A DNA stretch of 64,000 bases from Luteipulveratus mongoliensis (GCF_001190945.1 NZ_CP011112.1:1550001-1614000), one strand, 5' to 3'; counted from the stretch's first letter, positions 41,701-50,969 are shown. Notes: generated by a model from the sequence alone, not told the origin. Numbers and translations: made by a program.

Positions 41701-42350
41701 GACGGCGCGACCTCCTGCTCAAGCTGGAAGAAGATCTTGTCGTTGGGGACCCACGTGAACGACGTCGAACCCACGCGAGTCTGGTTGTGGCAGAACGTGA
41801 GCGCCACGCGCTGGTTCTGCGTGGCGACCACCGTGCATGGCCACTCATCGCCATTCGCCCGGCGCACGAGCCCGGTGCCGGTCCAGTCCTGGTTCCCGGT
41901 CATCACCAGGGGAGTGCGCCAGGAGTAGTTGCCCGCCCCGAGGTTCGACGACGACCCGCGACGCATGGAGATCTTCGTGACGGCGGTGCTCAGCCCGATC
42001 TTGCTGTACTGGCACGTTCCCGCGCCGTCGCCGATGCTCAGCGCCGCCTCGGATGTGCCCGAGTACCAGAAGAACCCGGCCGTGTTCCATGCAGAGGACG
42101 CCGCCCAGATCGTCGCCCATCCGGCGCCGGTCCACGCGTACAGAGACTTCGTCTCGATAACCCAGACCAGACGGCCATCGCTCGGACCGAGCCCCGCGTA
42201 GATCGTATTCCGCTCGGCCACCGTCGCCACGGTCGGCACAGCGCGCTCGTCGACCCAGAAGCCCATCTGCTCGATGGTCGTCGGCAGATCGCGCCGCGGT
42301 GAGTCGGTCGTGGTGTCGATGAGCGGTGCGCCCGTTGCGGACCTCAGCAT
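41697..42350 (-). CDS. Phage tail protein, function unknown
   Basis: 217 aa from the ATG at 42350 (GAGGTTCCCC before it). Body rich in Trp, Thr and Gly with beta strands (GRLVWVIETKSLYAWTGAGWATIW in parts). This short 'label-like' block (VWVxxTxxLYxWTGxxW) is common in actinophage tail-tip proteins. The second half has two Cys-containing strands (GDGAGTCQYSKIG, WPCTVVATQNQ). It lies between the tail-tip genes and the lysis genes. Confidence 0.55.
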   Translation of the reverse strand: MLRSATGAPLIDTTTDSPRRDLPTTIEQMGFWVDERAVPTVATVAERNTIYAGLGPSDGRLVWVIETKSLYAWTGAGWATIWAASSAWNTAGFFWYSGTSEAALSIGDGAGTCQYSKIGLSTAVTKISMRRGSSSNLGAGNYSWRTPLVMTGNQDWTGTGLVRRANGDEWPCTVVATQNQRVALTFCHNQTRVGSTSFTWVPNDKIFFQLEQEVAPS

Positions 42351-42381
42351 GGGGAACCTCCTTGGGCGTGAAGGGGATTGG

Positions 42382-43455
42382 TCATGACACTTCGATCTCG
42401 GGCAGCTGCGTCGGTGTGCGCCCGGTGGCCTGCATGCCGGCACCGAACAGGTCGAAGTTCACTGAGTCGATGACGACGCGGCGGTTGTCCTCGGACGTGC
42501 CGATCTGGTGCACGTCGGACGCCTCGACCCCGGGGTGCCTGGTCATCTCGTAGGACACCGAGACCCGCTCGCCCTGGGAGCGCAGCACCGCGGCGTGTGC
42601 CGCGGTCACGCACTGCGCGTTGGTCGCGACGGCGTCCGTCGTGATCTTCCCGAGCACCCGGCCGCACCGATCAATGCCGGACGGTGAGTCATAGTCGGCG
42701 TACTCGCCGCGGGCCGTGCCCGCCTCGTTCGTGACGACGATGTGGTTGTAGGACTTGGAGCGGTCCGTCTCGTACTGCGCCTTCGACAGCCGGGCGCCCT
42801 GCTGCACGTGCCAGTACGGCGCGGTGCGGATGGATGGGATCTGCTGGAGCACGACGACGCCGTCCGGGCGTAGCCAGGTCTCGCAGCCGATGGACCCGGC
42901 CAGGTCGGCGATGCCCTGGGCGCGGTCCTCGTCCCAGGTGATCGAGTGCATCGGAGTCGCGTCCGCCGACTGGTCGTCCCAGCCGCACCAGGGGATCGAG
43001 TCACGCCACAGCGCCAGGATCATCTCGGGGACGGTCGGCGGCTTCTCGGGCAGCGTCGGGACCGTGAACACGCGCGGCGTCGGGAACCGGTCGCGTACGA
43101 CGCGGGTAGCGAGGTCGTCCAGCGGGATCGACAGTGACGCGCCACCCCAGTCGCGCGAGGTCTTCGCGACCACACCCCACATGACCGGGATGCGCGAAGA
43201 GACGCCCTGAACGCCGGACCAGAGGCGCACGCACGCGCCAGGCTGCTGCAACATCTCCCGCGTCTCGCGGGTGCTGACGATCTCGACCGATCCCTCACGC
43301 CGGGCGAAGCTCGACCCGGACTGGCTGACGTTGCCGTCGGCGATCTCGATCGTGCCGCGGGGGATACGCGAGCGGCCGATCCACACCTCGCCGTACACGG
43401 CCGGCGAGTGTGGTGCGGACAGCGCGGCCTCCAGGCCCGCGGACCCACGAATCAC
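42382..43455 (-). CDS. Minor tail protein
   Basis: 357 aa from the GTG at 43455 (GTGA overlap with the propeller gene). The N terminus reads VIRGSAGLEAALSAPH and then YGEVWIGRSRIPRGTIEIADGNVS, which I recall as the standard opening of minor tail proteins next to the distal-tail gene in actinophages. The rest has a domain with WCGWDDQSADATPMHSITWDEDR (in parts) and a beta-rich C terminus (VVIDSVNFDLFGAGMQATG). It probably forms part of the tail-tip hub. Confidence 0.65.
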   Translation of the reverse strand: MIRGSAGLEAALSAPHSPAVYGEVWIGRSRIPRGTIEIADGNVSQSGSSFARREGSVEIVSTRETREMLQQPGACVRLWSGVQGVSSRIPVMWGVVAKTSRDWGGASLSIPLDDLATRVVRDRFPTPRVFTVPTLPEKPPTVPEMILALWRDSIPWCGWDDQSADATPMHSITWDEDRAQGIADLAGSIGCETWLRPDGVVVLQQIPSIRTAPYWHVQQGARLSKAQYETDRSKSYNHIVVTNEAGTARGEYADYDSPSGIDRCGRVLGKITTDAVATNAQCVTAAHAAVLRSQGERVSVSYEMTRHPGVEASDVHQIGTSEDNRRVVIDSVNFDLFGAGMQATGRTPTQLPEIEVS

Positions 43456-45194
43456 GCGGGCATCTCCGCCCACGACGTCGGCATCGTCTGCATCCACGGC
43501 GGGTCCGGCATGGCGTCCCAACCGGTCAGTGACGTCGACAGGTCAATCGGCCGCTCCACCTCGGTCAGCGTCATGGACCAGTTCCACGCCGGCGTCTTCT
43601 GGATGCCGCGGGGGGTCTCCTTGACGCCTGACACGTCCACGTACGAGGCGCCCTCGAGCATCCAGAACCGTGACGGCGCAGACAGGAAGTAAGAGCCAGG
43701 TGCCAAGAGCGCGGCGCGGATCCGCTGCGCGTCCTCAGCTCCGTAAGTGAAGGCGTCGATGCTGGTCGACCGGCCGGGGGAGCGTCGCGTGACGATGAAC
43801 GGCTTGGCGCCGGGGATCTCCAGCACCGACCGCGTCTCTCCGCGCTCCCACGCGCTGAGGGATTCCTTGTCGGTGTCGAACCGGCAGCCCAGCGACGGGC
43901 GGCTGCAGGGGATCAACCACTTGCCGACGTCCGGCATGGTCACCGGGGCAGACGAGGCGTACCCGTCGTCGTAGGTGACCGGCGTTTCCTGCGGGCACTC
44001 GTAGTCGTAGATGACCAGCGCGTCCGCCGCCGACAGCGCCGAGAACCTGCGAGTACGGATGTCGGCGTTGGTGTTCGTGGTGGTCTCGACCGAGTAGAAC
44101 GCCAACAGGTCGGAGCCAGCGGTCTGGCAGAACTGGCCGTAGCCCATCCGCCCGCCGGTCTCGAACTGGCCGCCGACAGACCACGTGCGGCCGTCGTCCC
44201 GCGAGTACGCCCATGTGTGGCGGCCGGTCGTCTGCGCTCCACTGGAGTCCTGCTCGGGCACGCGGAGATCCGTGACGAGCACGCCATCGCGCGAGGCGCA
44301 CAGAGTCGGCTGGCCAGCCAACCCATTCAGGGCGGTCGAGGGCACCGACCACGTCGCGCCGTAGTCCGTGCTGCGCGAGACCATGATCCGGTACGTCGTC
44401 GCGCCGCCGCCCGTGCCCTGCTCGAAACGAAGCAGCATGACCAGCTCGCCCGACGTCGGCGACTGCACGATCTGCCCCTCGAGGTAGGCCCGATTCGTGC
44501 CCGCGGTCTGCTCGCCGATTGTGGCCAGGTGCGACCAGGTGAGTCCGCCGTTGCGCGACACCTCGACCATCGTCGAAGCCGAGTTCACGTCCACCGCACC
44601 AGTGCCGCCGTACCCGATCGCGAGCAGCACCATGGAGCCTGTGCCGTCCGTGATCCGCGCCAGGCCGCACGGGAAGAACCACGTGCCAGCTGGACGCGAG
44701 ATCTCCACGGGCGCGGACCAGGTGGTGCCGTTGTCGGCCGTGGTCGTGAACCAGCCCTGATACGGAGCCTTGGCCATGAAGTGCAGGCCGAACTTGCCGC
44801 CCGGCAGCGGCACCACGCCGGCGGCGCCTTGATCGCGAGCGCCCAGACCGGGGTTCACGATCTTCGGCGTGCTCCACGTAACGCCATCGTTCGTGCTGAC
44901 CGACGTCGCGCACCGAGCACCGGTGTTGTCGACGTGCGTGGCCGACGTACGCCAGGCACCCATCATCACGCCCGTGTCCGGGTGCCGCACGACGAACGGG
45001 AACGCCTCGTAGAGCGCCGTGTCCCGCACAACAGACGAGCTCGCAGCCGCGGTGAACGGAGGCGGGACCTCGGACTGCAGCGACCCACGCACCACGACGC
45101 GCGAGCCGTCCGCACCAACGCGCGCCACCGACGACGACGGGGTCTCGATCCGCACCCGCGGTGGCACGTTGTTGGGCTCGACCGTGACAAGCAT
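43452..45194 (-). CDS. Tail protein with a sialidase-like (Asp-box) beta-propeller domain
   Basis: 580 aa with ATG at 45194, sharing a base with the tape-measure stop (TGATG). Five Asp-box motifs (S/T-x-D/N-x-G-x-T-W) occur at residues 100-107 (STNDGVTW), 152-159, 213-220, 275-282 and 331-338 (SRDDGRTW), spaced 52-62 residues, the pattern of a six-bladed sialidase or BNR propeller. A short N-terminal piece (1-45) and a C-terminal part (from about 430: RSVLEIPGAKPFIVTRRSPGR, then FLSAPSRFWMLEG and WSMTLTEVERP) look like the tail protein normally found at this site after the tape measure. The propeller is thus an insert. It may cut or bind host surface sugars. Whether catalytic residues are kept is unclear. 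Confidence 0.75.
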   Translation of the reverse strand: MLVTVEPNNVPPRVRIETPSSSVARVGADGSRVVVRGSLQSEVPPPFTAAASSSVVRDTALYEAFPFVVRHPDTGVMMGAWRTSATHVDNTGARCATSVSTNDGVTWSTPKIVNPGLGARDQGAAGVVPLPGGKFGLHFMAKAPYQGWFTTTADNGTTWSAPVEISRPAGTWFFPCGLARITDGTGSMVLLAIGYGGTGAVDVNSASTMVEVSRNGGLTWSHLATIGEQTAGTNRAYLEGQIVQSPTSGELVMLLRFEQGTGGGATTYRIMVSRSTDYGATWSVPSTALNGLAGQPTLCASRDGVLVTDLRVPEQDSSGAQTTGRHTWAYSRDDGRTWSVGGQFETGGRMGYGQFCQTAGSDLLAFYSVETTTNTNADIRTRRFSALSAADALVIYDYECPQETPVTYDDGYASSAPVTMPDVGKWLIPCSRPSLGCRFDTDKESLSAWERGETRSVLEIPGAKPFIVTRRSPGRSTSIDAFTYGAEDAQRIRAALLAPGSYFLSAPSRFWMLEGASYVDVSGVKETPRGIQKTPAWNWSMTLTEVERPIDLSTSLTGWDAMPDPPWMQTMPTSWAEMPA

Positions 45195-48100
45195 CAGACC
45201 GCCCCCGCCGTGATGTTGAACCCGGACCTACCGCGGGCCTGCTGCCGCTTCTGACGGTCGGTGACCTTCTCCGTCACGACGCTGCCGTCCAGGACGATCG
45301 CCACCTTGGCGATCTCCTCGGCGAGGCGTTCGTAGTCGATCGGTTCACCGCCGAGCAGCGCCTGCGTGTCCTGGTTGTTGTGGACCCGCTCGCCGCCTCG
45401 GAAGTCGACCAGCTCTGTCCCACGCTCGCCGACCAGATGCAGACCGCGGGTTGCCGATGACGTGCCGTTGGCGTAGCCGCCCGGCCGTGTGACCTCGCCG
45501 CCGCCGGAGTACCAGTGCGGGCTACGCGACAGCCACGTCGAGTAAGCGTTCGACGGGCTGCCGTAGCGGCTACGGATGTAGTTCAGACCCCACTGCGCCT
45601 GCCCGGCGATGGTCGACTCGAGCGGGCCGTTGACCGACGTCAGCTTCTGGAACAGGCCCCGCGCTGAGGACGACGGGTTGGCCGCATTGGGGTTCCAGCC
45701 GGACTCGCCCTGGACGAGCGACTTCAGCGCATCCCACTGCGCGCCCGAGCCCCAGCCGTACTTAGCCGCCACGCCCTGGACGACAGCCTGAGCCTGGAGC
45801 GCGGACGCCGACTGCGAGATGCCCGACCCCAGGCCGGGCGTCAGGACGTCGCCGAGCGCGGAGAGCTTCGACCCTGCCCAGTCCCACACCTTGCCGATGG
45901 CCGACTTGGCCAGACCGGCGGCCCCTTGCGCGAAGACGCTGTCGTCGAACTTGCCCGTGACACCGTCGAGCATCCCGCCAAACTTCGACTTGATCGCGTC
46001 CAGAGGGTTCAGGCTGAAGCCACCACCGCCGCTCTTGGACGAGCCGCCGAGCATGGCGTGAATGTGGTTGAAGTGACCCGCTACCTGCCACAGGTAGTTC
46101 AGCCCGAAGGCCTTGATCGTGGCCAGGGCTGACGGTGCGTGCGCGACCTCCTGGGGCGAGTTGTTGCCAGACTCGCCGGGCCAGTTGATGTCGATCGCAC
46201 GACCCGAGTAGTGGTCGCTGCCCTTCATGTGCACCGGGTGCACCCCACCGAACGCCGGGTGCTCGGAGACGAGCCAGCCCATCTGCTGCAGCTTGTGACC
46301 CAGGGCAACGATGCCGCCAGCCGCGAGACCGGGGAGCGTGCCGTGACGGTTGATGTAGTCGAGCACGCCGGGGTGCTTGCGCTCCATCTTCTGCGTGGAC
46401 GCCACGCGCGTGATCCACTCGCCAGGGTTCACCCGCGCCGTCGGCACGCCCCTGTCGGAGATGCCGAGCACGTTGTCGGCCGTCGCGCCTCGCCACGGGC
46501 CGCGGATCCGCCCACCAACCGCCGCCGTCTGCAGGTTCCGGTTCTGGCCCGACACGTTGCGGACGGTGTTCTTCGCGGCGCCACCGTGCAGGTTGATCGG
46601 GATGCCGATTGCCGACTTGATCCCGTTCATCGCGCCACCAAGACCGGGGATCTTGCCGATCGCTCCGAGCAGGCCGCCGAACACCGTGTTGACCACGAAC
46701 TCGACTGGCCCGGCAGCGAGTCCACGGATGGCGTCCCAGGCCTTGCCGATGCCTTCCGCGGCGCCCTTGAATCCGCCGACGATCCATCCGAGCACCGTCT
46801 TGAAGCCGGGCCAGATGGTGTCTCGCATGTACGAGAACACGGCTCCCACGACGAGCTTGACGAAGCCGACGTACTTGTTGACTCCGTCCCACCAGAGCTT
46901 GAATCCGCCCACGAGCCAACCGATTACGCGGGAGATGCCGGGCCAGATCGTGTCCCGTGCGTAGGAGAAGAGGGCACCAACGATCGTGCTGATGAAGCCG
47001 ATGTAGAGCTTCACCCCGGACCACCAGAGCTTGAAGCCACCGACCAACCAGCCGATGACCTTGGAGACCCCGGGCCAGATGGTGTCCCGCACGTACGAGA
47101 ACACCGCGCCGACGATCAGCGAGATGAAGCCCACGTAGAGCTTCACGCCGGACCACCAGAGCTTGAACGCTCCACCAAGCCAGCCGAGGATCATCTGGAA
47201 GCCTGGCCAGATCGTGTCGCGGAAGTAGGAGAAGACCGCGACGGCGACGGTCTTGATGGCGTTCCAGGCGCCAGTCACGATGGCGCGGAATGTGGAGCTT
47301 CGCTTCCACATCAGCACGGTGGCGACACCCAGCGCCACGAGGCCGACGATGAGAAGCCCAATCGGGTTCGCTGTGAGCGCGGCGTTGAGCAGCCACTGGG
47401 CCACTGCCATGGCCTTGCTCGCGACGGCGGCAGCCTTCTCTGCGACTGTCTTCGCGACCGTCGCCGCGGTGGTGCGGATCGTCGTGAGTGACAGCGCGTT
47501 GGTGGCGGTGACGTAGAGCCAGGTCGCTGCCGTCGTCGCCTTCGACGCAGCCGCTGCGGCCTTCTCCGCGACGGTCTTCGCGACCGTGGTGGCGGCCGAC
47601 CGGATCTTGGTCAGGATGCCGCTCTTCTCGGCCACGTCGTGCAGCCAGACAGCCCTGGTCCAGACCCGCTGCACCAGGTTCGCCGTACCGACCACGACGT
47701 TGTAGAGCTTGATCGCGACGAGTAGTCCGACGATGCCGATAGCGAGGTTGCGGATGGTCGTCGGGTCCATGCCGGCGATGAAGCGCAGCGTGTTCGTGAG
47801 CACGCCGAGCAGCACGAGGCCCAGAGGGGCGAGCGCCACCGTCACGCGAGCGAGCGCCGCACCGAACGCGGCGAGGAACGCGCCGACCTTCGGAAGCGCG
47901 ACCTGCGCGTACCGCAGGACGCCCTGGAAGCCGGAGTTCGGGTCGCCGCTGCTCTGCCCGAAGGTGGCGAACCGCTGCGACAGGGTCTCGAGGATCCCCA
48001 GGAAAGACGTCCCAGCTGGTGCAGCGGCCAGGAACAAGGCAGCGAAGCCCTTGGCGACGTTGCCGAGGATGCGACCGAAGGTCTCCATCCAGGGGCCGGC

Positions 48101-50140
48101 GTTGGTCGCGATGAAGGTGAAGAACCGCGTCCAGAACGGTCCGGTCAGGGCCTTCGACGCGGCCACAGCCATGTTGCCGAGCCGGGTCGAGATGTCGGTG
48201 ACGAACGCCTTCAGTGGGGTCGCCAACGGCAGCAGGTTCTTGAGCGCCTGCTCCGCGCCGGGCAGGAACCCCGTCTGCGCGGCCTTCGACAGCCCACCGA
48301 ACGCCGGGATCAGCTGCCCACGCAGGAACGTCACGAACGACCGGCCGGCCGGGGTCAGCGCCGCCATAGCAGCGGCTGCCTTGGTCTGTGCCGCGGTCGC
48401 CTCGCCGGACTTAGCGCGAGCCAGGGTGAGGCTGCGCTGCGCGGCCGCCAAAGACGCCTGAGACTGGCCGACCTGGAACGCACCCTGCCGCGCCTGCGTC
48501 TGCTGCGCCTTCATGGCGTCGGTGACCTGCTGCTGAGCCCTCAGCACACCGCGCGATGCGTTGATGCGGGCGTCGGCGTACTTGCGCTCGGCGTCCGCTA
48601 CCGACTTCGCTGCGTCCTTCTGCGCCTTGACGACACCGGCCTGAGCCTTGGTGATCTCGCCCTGGGCATCCTTGACGCGCTGGTTCGCGTCGGCGACGCC
48701 CTGCTGCGCATCCTTGACCTGCTTCGACCCGTTGACGCCGGCCTTGTCGGCGGCAGCCTTCTCATCGCGCAGACGCTTGTTCTGGACCAGCGTCTCCTGG
48801 TACGCCTGCCGGGCCTGGTCGAGCGCGAGCTTCGCCTGCTCCTTGTCCAGGGTCGTCGAGTTCTTGTCGGCCAGTACCTCGTTCAGGCGCTGCTGCGCGT
48901 CAGCGATCTGCAGCTTTCCGGACCGCTCGTTGAGCGCGGCGTCCTGCACGCGCAGCGCGAGGTCTTCGAGGTTCTGCTTCGCGGCCTTGCGCGCGTCGTT
49001 CAGAGCCTGCTGCGCGGTGAGCGATTGCCGCTGCGCCGAGGCCAGACCCTGCTCGGCGGACTTCACCCGGGCGACGGCGGCCTCGACCTGCTGAGCACCA
49101 CGCTCACGGGCATCAGACACCGCACGCTGCGCGGCACCGATCTCCCGGTTGCCCTGCACCTCTGCGTCACGCACGCTCTCCTGGGCGCGCTTGATGCGCG
49201 TGGAGGCGGCTACTGCCGCGTCAGCGACCTGAGCTCGGGTGTTCGCCAGGCTCTTGGTCGCCGAGGTGACCGAGGCCTGAGCCGAGGCGATCGCGGCAGC
49301 CTGAGCGGTCTGCTGCTTGCCGGCCTGCGCGTTCGCCTCGTCTGCGGCGTTGAGCGCCTGCATCGCCTTGACCACTGGCGCGATCGCGAGCGCGAGTACG
49401 CCCATGCCAGCGCCGGCGCCGATGGCCGCAGCCCCGATTCCGGCGATCGCCGGGATACCCACTGCCGCAATGGGAATCAGCGCCGGCGCGAGCGCGAGTG
49501 CCGCCAGGACCAGCGTCGACACGCCGCTACCCGCGGACACACTCTGTGCGCCCATGGCCGCGAGGCGCGTCTCGGCACCGCCGGTGTCGACGTCGACGTT
49601 GATCTCGGCGTGACGGCCGTCGATCCGGGACACCTCTGCGTCGACGCGCTCCAGCGCAGCTGATGCCGCGCCGGAGTCCACGCGGACACCGATGTCGGCC
49701 GAGTCAGCCCCGAGGCGATCGAGCTCGCCCTTGATCCGGGTGATCTGGGCCTGCGCCGCGCCGGCGTCGAGGTCGACACCGATCTTCGTCTTGCCGATCG
49801 CGGCCAGGTCGGTGCGCAGTTGCGCGATTGCCTTCTGGGCAGGCGTCGCGTCGGCGTCGACCTTCGCGTCCGGCAAGGAGTCCAGCGCGCGCTTGACCTG
49901 GGTCCTGATGATCTTGTCGAAGGCCGACGCGTACGCGTTGCCGGCCTTGGTGCCGGACTCGCGCGACTTCTTCTCCGACCCCTTGCCAGGGTCTGGTGCG
50001 TCCTTGCCGGAGGTCTCATCGAATCCGCGCTGATACTCCTGACCAGCCTTGCGACCGGCCTCTCGAGCACCCTTGTCCGACTCTGACCCGTCGACGAGGA
50101 AGGTGACGTACGCGGTCGCAAGCTCAATGCCATTGGGCAC
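45194..50140 (-). CDS. Tape measure protein with M15-like and transglycosylase domains
   Basis: 1648 aa, the longest gene here, starting at the GTG at 50140. Order: N-terminal region (1-200); hydrophobic Ala/Gly block near 205-260; long Ala/Gln/Lys coiled coil (about 270-640); membrane-like helices (about 740-980); a 44-residue tandem repeat (about 970-1125, FSYxRDTIWPG...); an M15-like motif set SDHYSGRAIDIN near 1310 with NHIHAML near 1350; and an SLT-type lysozyme domain with catalytic-type Glu in LVQGESGWNPNAANP near 1478. Tape measure length sets tail length. At about 0.15 nm per residue, the full chain predicts a tail near 250 nm or less. The enzyme domains probably open the host wall during DNA injection. 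Confidence 0.92.
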   Translation of the reverse strand: MPNGIELATAYVTFLVDGSESDKGAREAGRKAGQEYQRGFDETSGKDAPDPGKGSEKKSRESGTKAGNAYASAFDKIIRTQVKRALDSLPDAKVDADATPAQKAIAQLRTDLAAIGKTKIGVDLDAGAAQAQITRIKGELDRLGADSADIGVRVDSGAASAALERVDAEVSRIDGRHAEINVDVDTGGAETRLAAMGAQSVSAGSGVSTLVLAALALAPALIPIAAVGIPAIAGIGAAAIGAGAGMGVLALAIAPVVKAMQALNAADEANAQAGKQQTAQAAAIASAQASVTSATKSLANTRAQVADAAVAASTRIKRAQESVRDAEVQGNREIGAAQRAVSDARERGAQQVEAAVARVKSAEQGLASAQRQSLTAQQALNDARKAAKQNLEDLALRVQDAALNERSGKLQIADAQQRLNEVLADKNSTTLDKEQAKLALDQARQAYQETLVQNKRLRDEKAAADKAGVNGSKQVKDAQQGVADANQRVKDAQGEITKAQAGVVKAQKDAAKSVADAERKYADARINASRGVLRAQQQVTDAMKAQQTQARQGAFQVGQSQASLAAAQRSLTLARAKSGEATAAQTKAAAAMAALTPAGRSFVTFLRGQLIPAFGGLSKAAQTGFLPGAEQALKNLLPLATPLKAFVTDISTRLGNMAVAASKALTGPFWTRFFTFIATNAGPWMETFGRILGNVAKGFAALFLAAAPAGTSFLGILETLSQRFATFGQSSGDPNSGFQGVLRYAQVALPKVGAFLAAFGAALARVTVALAPLGLVLLGVLTNTLRFIAGMDPTTIRNLAIGIVGLLVAIKLYNVVVGTANLVQRVWTRAVWLHDVAEKSGILTKIRSAATTVAKTVAEKAAAAASKATTAATWLYVTATNALSLTTIRTTAATVAKTVAEKAAAVASKAMAVAQWLLNAALTANPIGLLIVGLVALGVATVLMWKRSSTFRAIVTGAWNAIKTVAVAVFSYFRDTIWPGFQMILGWLGGAFKLWWSGVKLYVGFISLIVGAVFSYVRDTIWPGVSKVIGWLVGGFKLWWSGVKLYIGFISTIVGALFSYARDTIWPGISRVIGWLVGGFKLWWDGVNKYVGFVKLVVGAVFSYMRDTIWPGFKTVLGWIVGGFKGAAEGIGKAWDAIRGLAAGPVEFVVNTVFGGLLGAIGKIPGLGGAMNGIKSAIGIPINLHGGAAKNTVRNVSGQNRNLQTAAVGGRIRGPWRGATADNVLGISDRGVPTARVNPGEWITRVASTQKMERKHPGVLDYINRHGTLPGLAAGGIVALGHKLQQMGWLVSEHPAFGGVHPVHMKGSDHYSGRAIDINWPGESGNNSPQEVAHAPSALATIKAFGLNYLWQVAGHFNHIHAMLGGSSKSGGGGFSLNPLDAIKSKFGGMLDGVTGKFDDSVFAQGAAGLAKSAIGKVWDWAGSKLSALGDVLTPGLGSGISQSASALQAQAVVQGVAAKYGWGSGAQWDALKSLVQGESGWNPNAANPSSSARGLFQKLTSVNGPLESTIAGQAQWGLNYIRSRYGSPSNAYSTWLSRSPHWYSGGGEVTRPGGYANGTSSATRGLHLVGERGTELVDFRGGERVHNNQDTQALLGGEPIDYERLAEEIAKVAIVLDGSVVTEKVTDRQKRQQARGRSGFNITAGAV
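46762..47232 (-). repeat. 132-bp tandem repeats inside the tape measure gene
   Basis: Three full units (47101-47232, 46969-47100, 46837-46968) and one partial unit (46762-46836). The period of exactly 132 bp was checked on the recurring CCAGAT(C/G)GTGTC motif at 46811, 46943, 47075 and 47207. Each unit encodes 44 residues beginning FSYxRDTIWPG and continuing GGFKLWWSGV. Copies differ at several codons, so the expansion is not recent. Unit gain or loss would change tail length in steps of about 6.6 nm. Confidence 0.9.
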
Positions 50141-50187
50141 GCGCCATCACCCCGCCTCTATCGACTTGTGTTGTGCTGGAAGGTGAT

Positions 50188-50622
50188 TCAGGCGACGGCA
50201 GTGAGTTGTGCGCGCTTAAAGGCTGCGACCATGCGCGGGTCTCCACCGAGGCGTTCGGCGGCCTCGTCGAGGGTCATCGCGTCGAACTTGCGGTGCTCCA
50301 CCCGGTCGGTGTCCTCGACCCGATCGTCCTCTTCCCACGCGAACTTGATCGGCGGCGCGCTTGCTGTGAACTTGCTCTGCAGCAGGTACCGCGTCAGGTC
50401 GAGCAGGGCCATCTCGCGCGAGTACCGGTCTGGCACCTTCGGATTCATGACCCGGAACAGGGCCGTGTCCGGCGTTCGGCCGGACACCCGCACCAGGACG
50501 GCCAGGTCGTGCCACGTCACCTCGGCCGAGGGGAAGTCCTGGAGTCGGGCGCCGGACCAGGCGCGGAGCTCGTAGTCGAGCTCGTCGGGGTGCTCGTCAA
50601 TCAGCCTGACGAGCCCGATCAT
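50188..50622 (-). CDS. Tail assembly chaperone, second ORF (gpT-like)
   Basis: 144 aa if read from its ATG at 50622. That ATG overlaps the stop of the first chaperone ORF (GAATGA), in the -1 frame, behind a run GGGGGAA. In many siphoviruses the second ORF is made only as a fusion through -1 frameshifting. The sequence is charged, with LDEAAERLGGDPRMVAAFKRAQ near the end, a motif shared with the small protein at 51726. The position between major tail protein and tape measure is diagnostic. Confidence 0.75.
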   Translation of the reverse strand: MIGLVRLIDEHPDELDYELRAWSGARLQDFPSAEVTWHDLAVLVRVSGRTPDTALFRVMNPKVPDRYSREMALLDLTRYLLQSKFTASAPPIKFAWEEDDRVEDTDRVEHRKFDAMTLDEAAERLGGDPRMVAAFKRAQLTAVA

Positions 50623-50969
50623 TCCCCCGACGAAACACCCGCCTCGGCCTCGACCTCTTCGTGCATCTTGCCGATCTCACGCATGCTCATCCGGCCGATG
50701 TGCTCAAGCGCGACTGGGTCATCCCGGTAAGCCGACTTCGTCAGACGGACCAGGAACTGCATCCGCTGCCAGGACGAGCTCTCGCCGGGATCCGGCTCCT
50801 GCTCGATCAGGTCGGCCGTCAGTGCGTCTTCCATCGGCAGTGACTCGTACGTCGTGCCTTCGCGATCGAACGACATCCGAACGTCTCCGGGCGACTCGGT
50901 CTCTTCGACCTTCTTGGCCTTGCGGTCGGCAGGCTTCTTGGCGTTGGCGTTGGCGGGGACGGTGGGCAT
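50619..50969 (-). CDS. Tail assembly chaperone, first ORF (gpG-like)
   Basis: 116 aa from the ATG at 50969. A Lys/Ala-rich N terminus (NAKKPADRKAKKVEE) precedes a small acidic helical domain (SWQRMQFLVRLTKSAYRDD, HIGRMSMREIGKMHEEVEAEAG). It ends at a slippery-looking GGGGGAA just before its stop. It coats the tape measure during assembly. The 101-bp gap upstream separates it from the major tail gene. Confidence 0.78.
   Translation of the reverse strand: MPTVPANANAKKPADRKAKKVEETESPGDVRMSFDREGTTYESLPMEDALTADLIEQEPDPGESSSWQRMQFLVRLTKSAYRDDPVALEHIGRMSMREIGKMHEEVEAEAGVSSGE

Noticed and set aside
46762-47232. CRISPR array
   Set aside because: The 132-bp repeats are in frame and coding, with no spacer structure.
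45762-47396. 544-codon reverse frame in the tape measure gene
   Set aside because: Alternative frame of the 1648-aa tape measure; Arg/His-rich and without domains.
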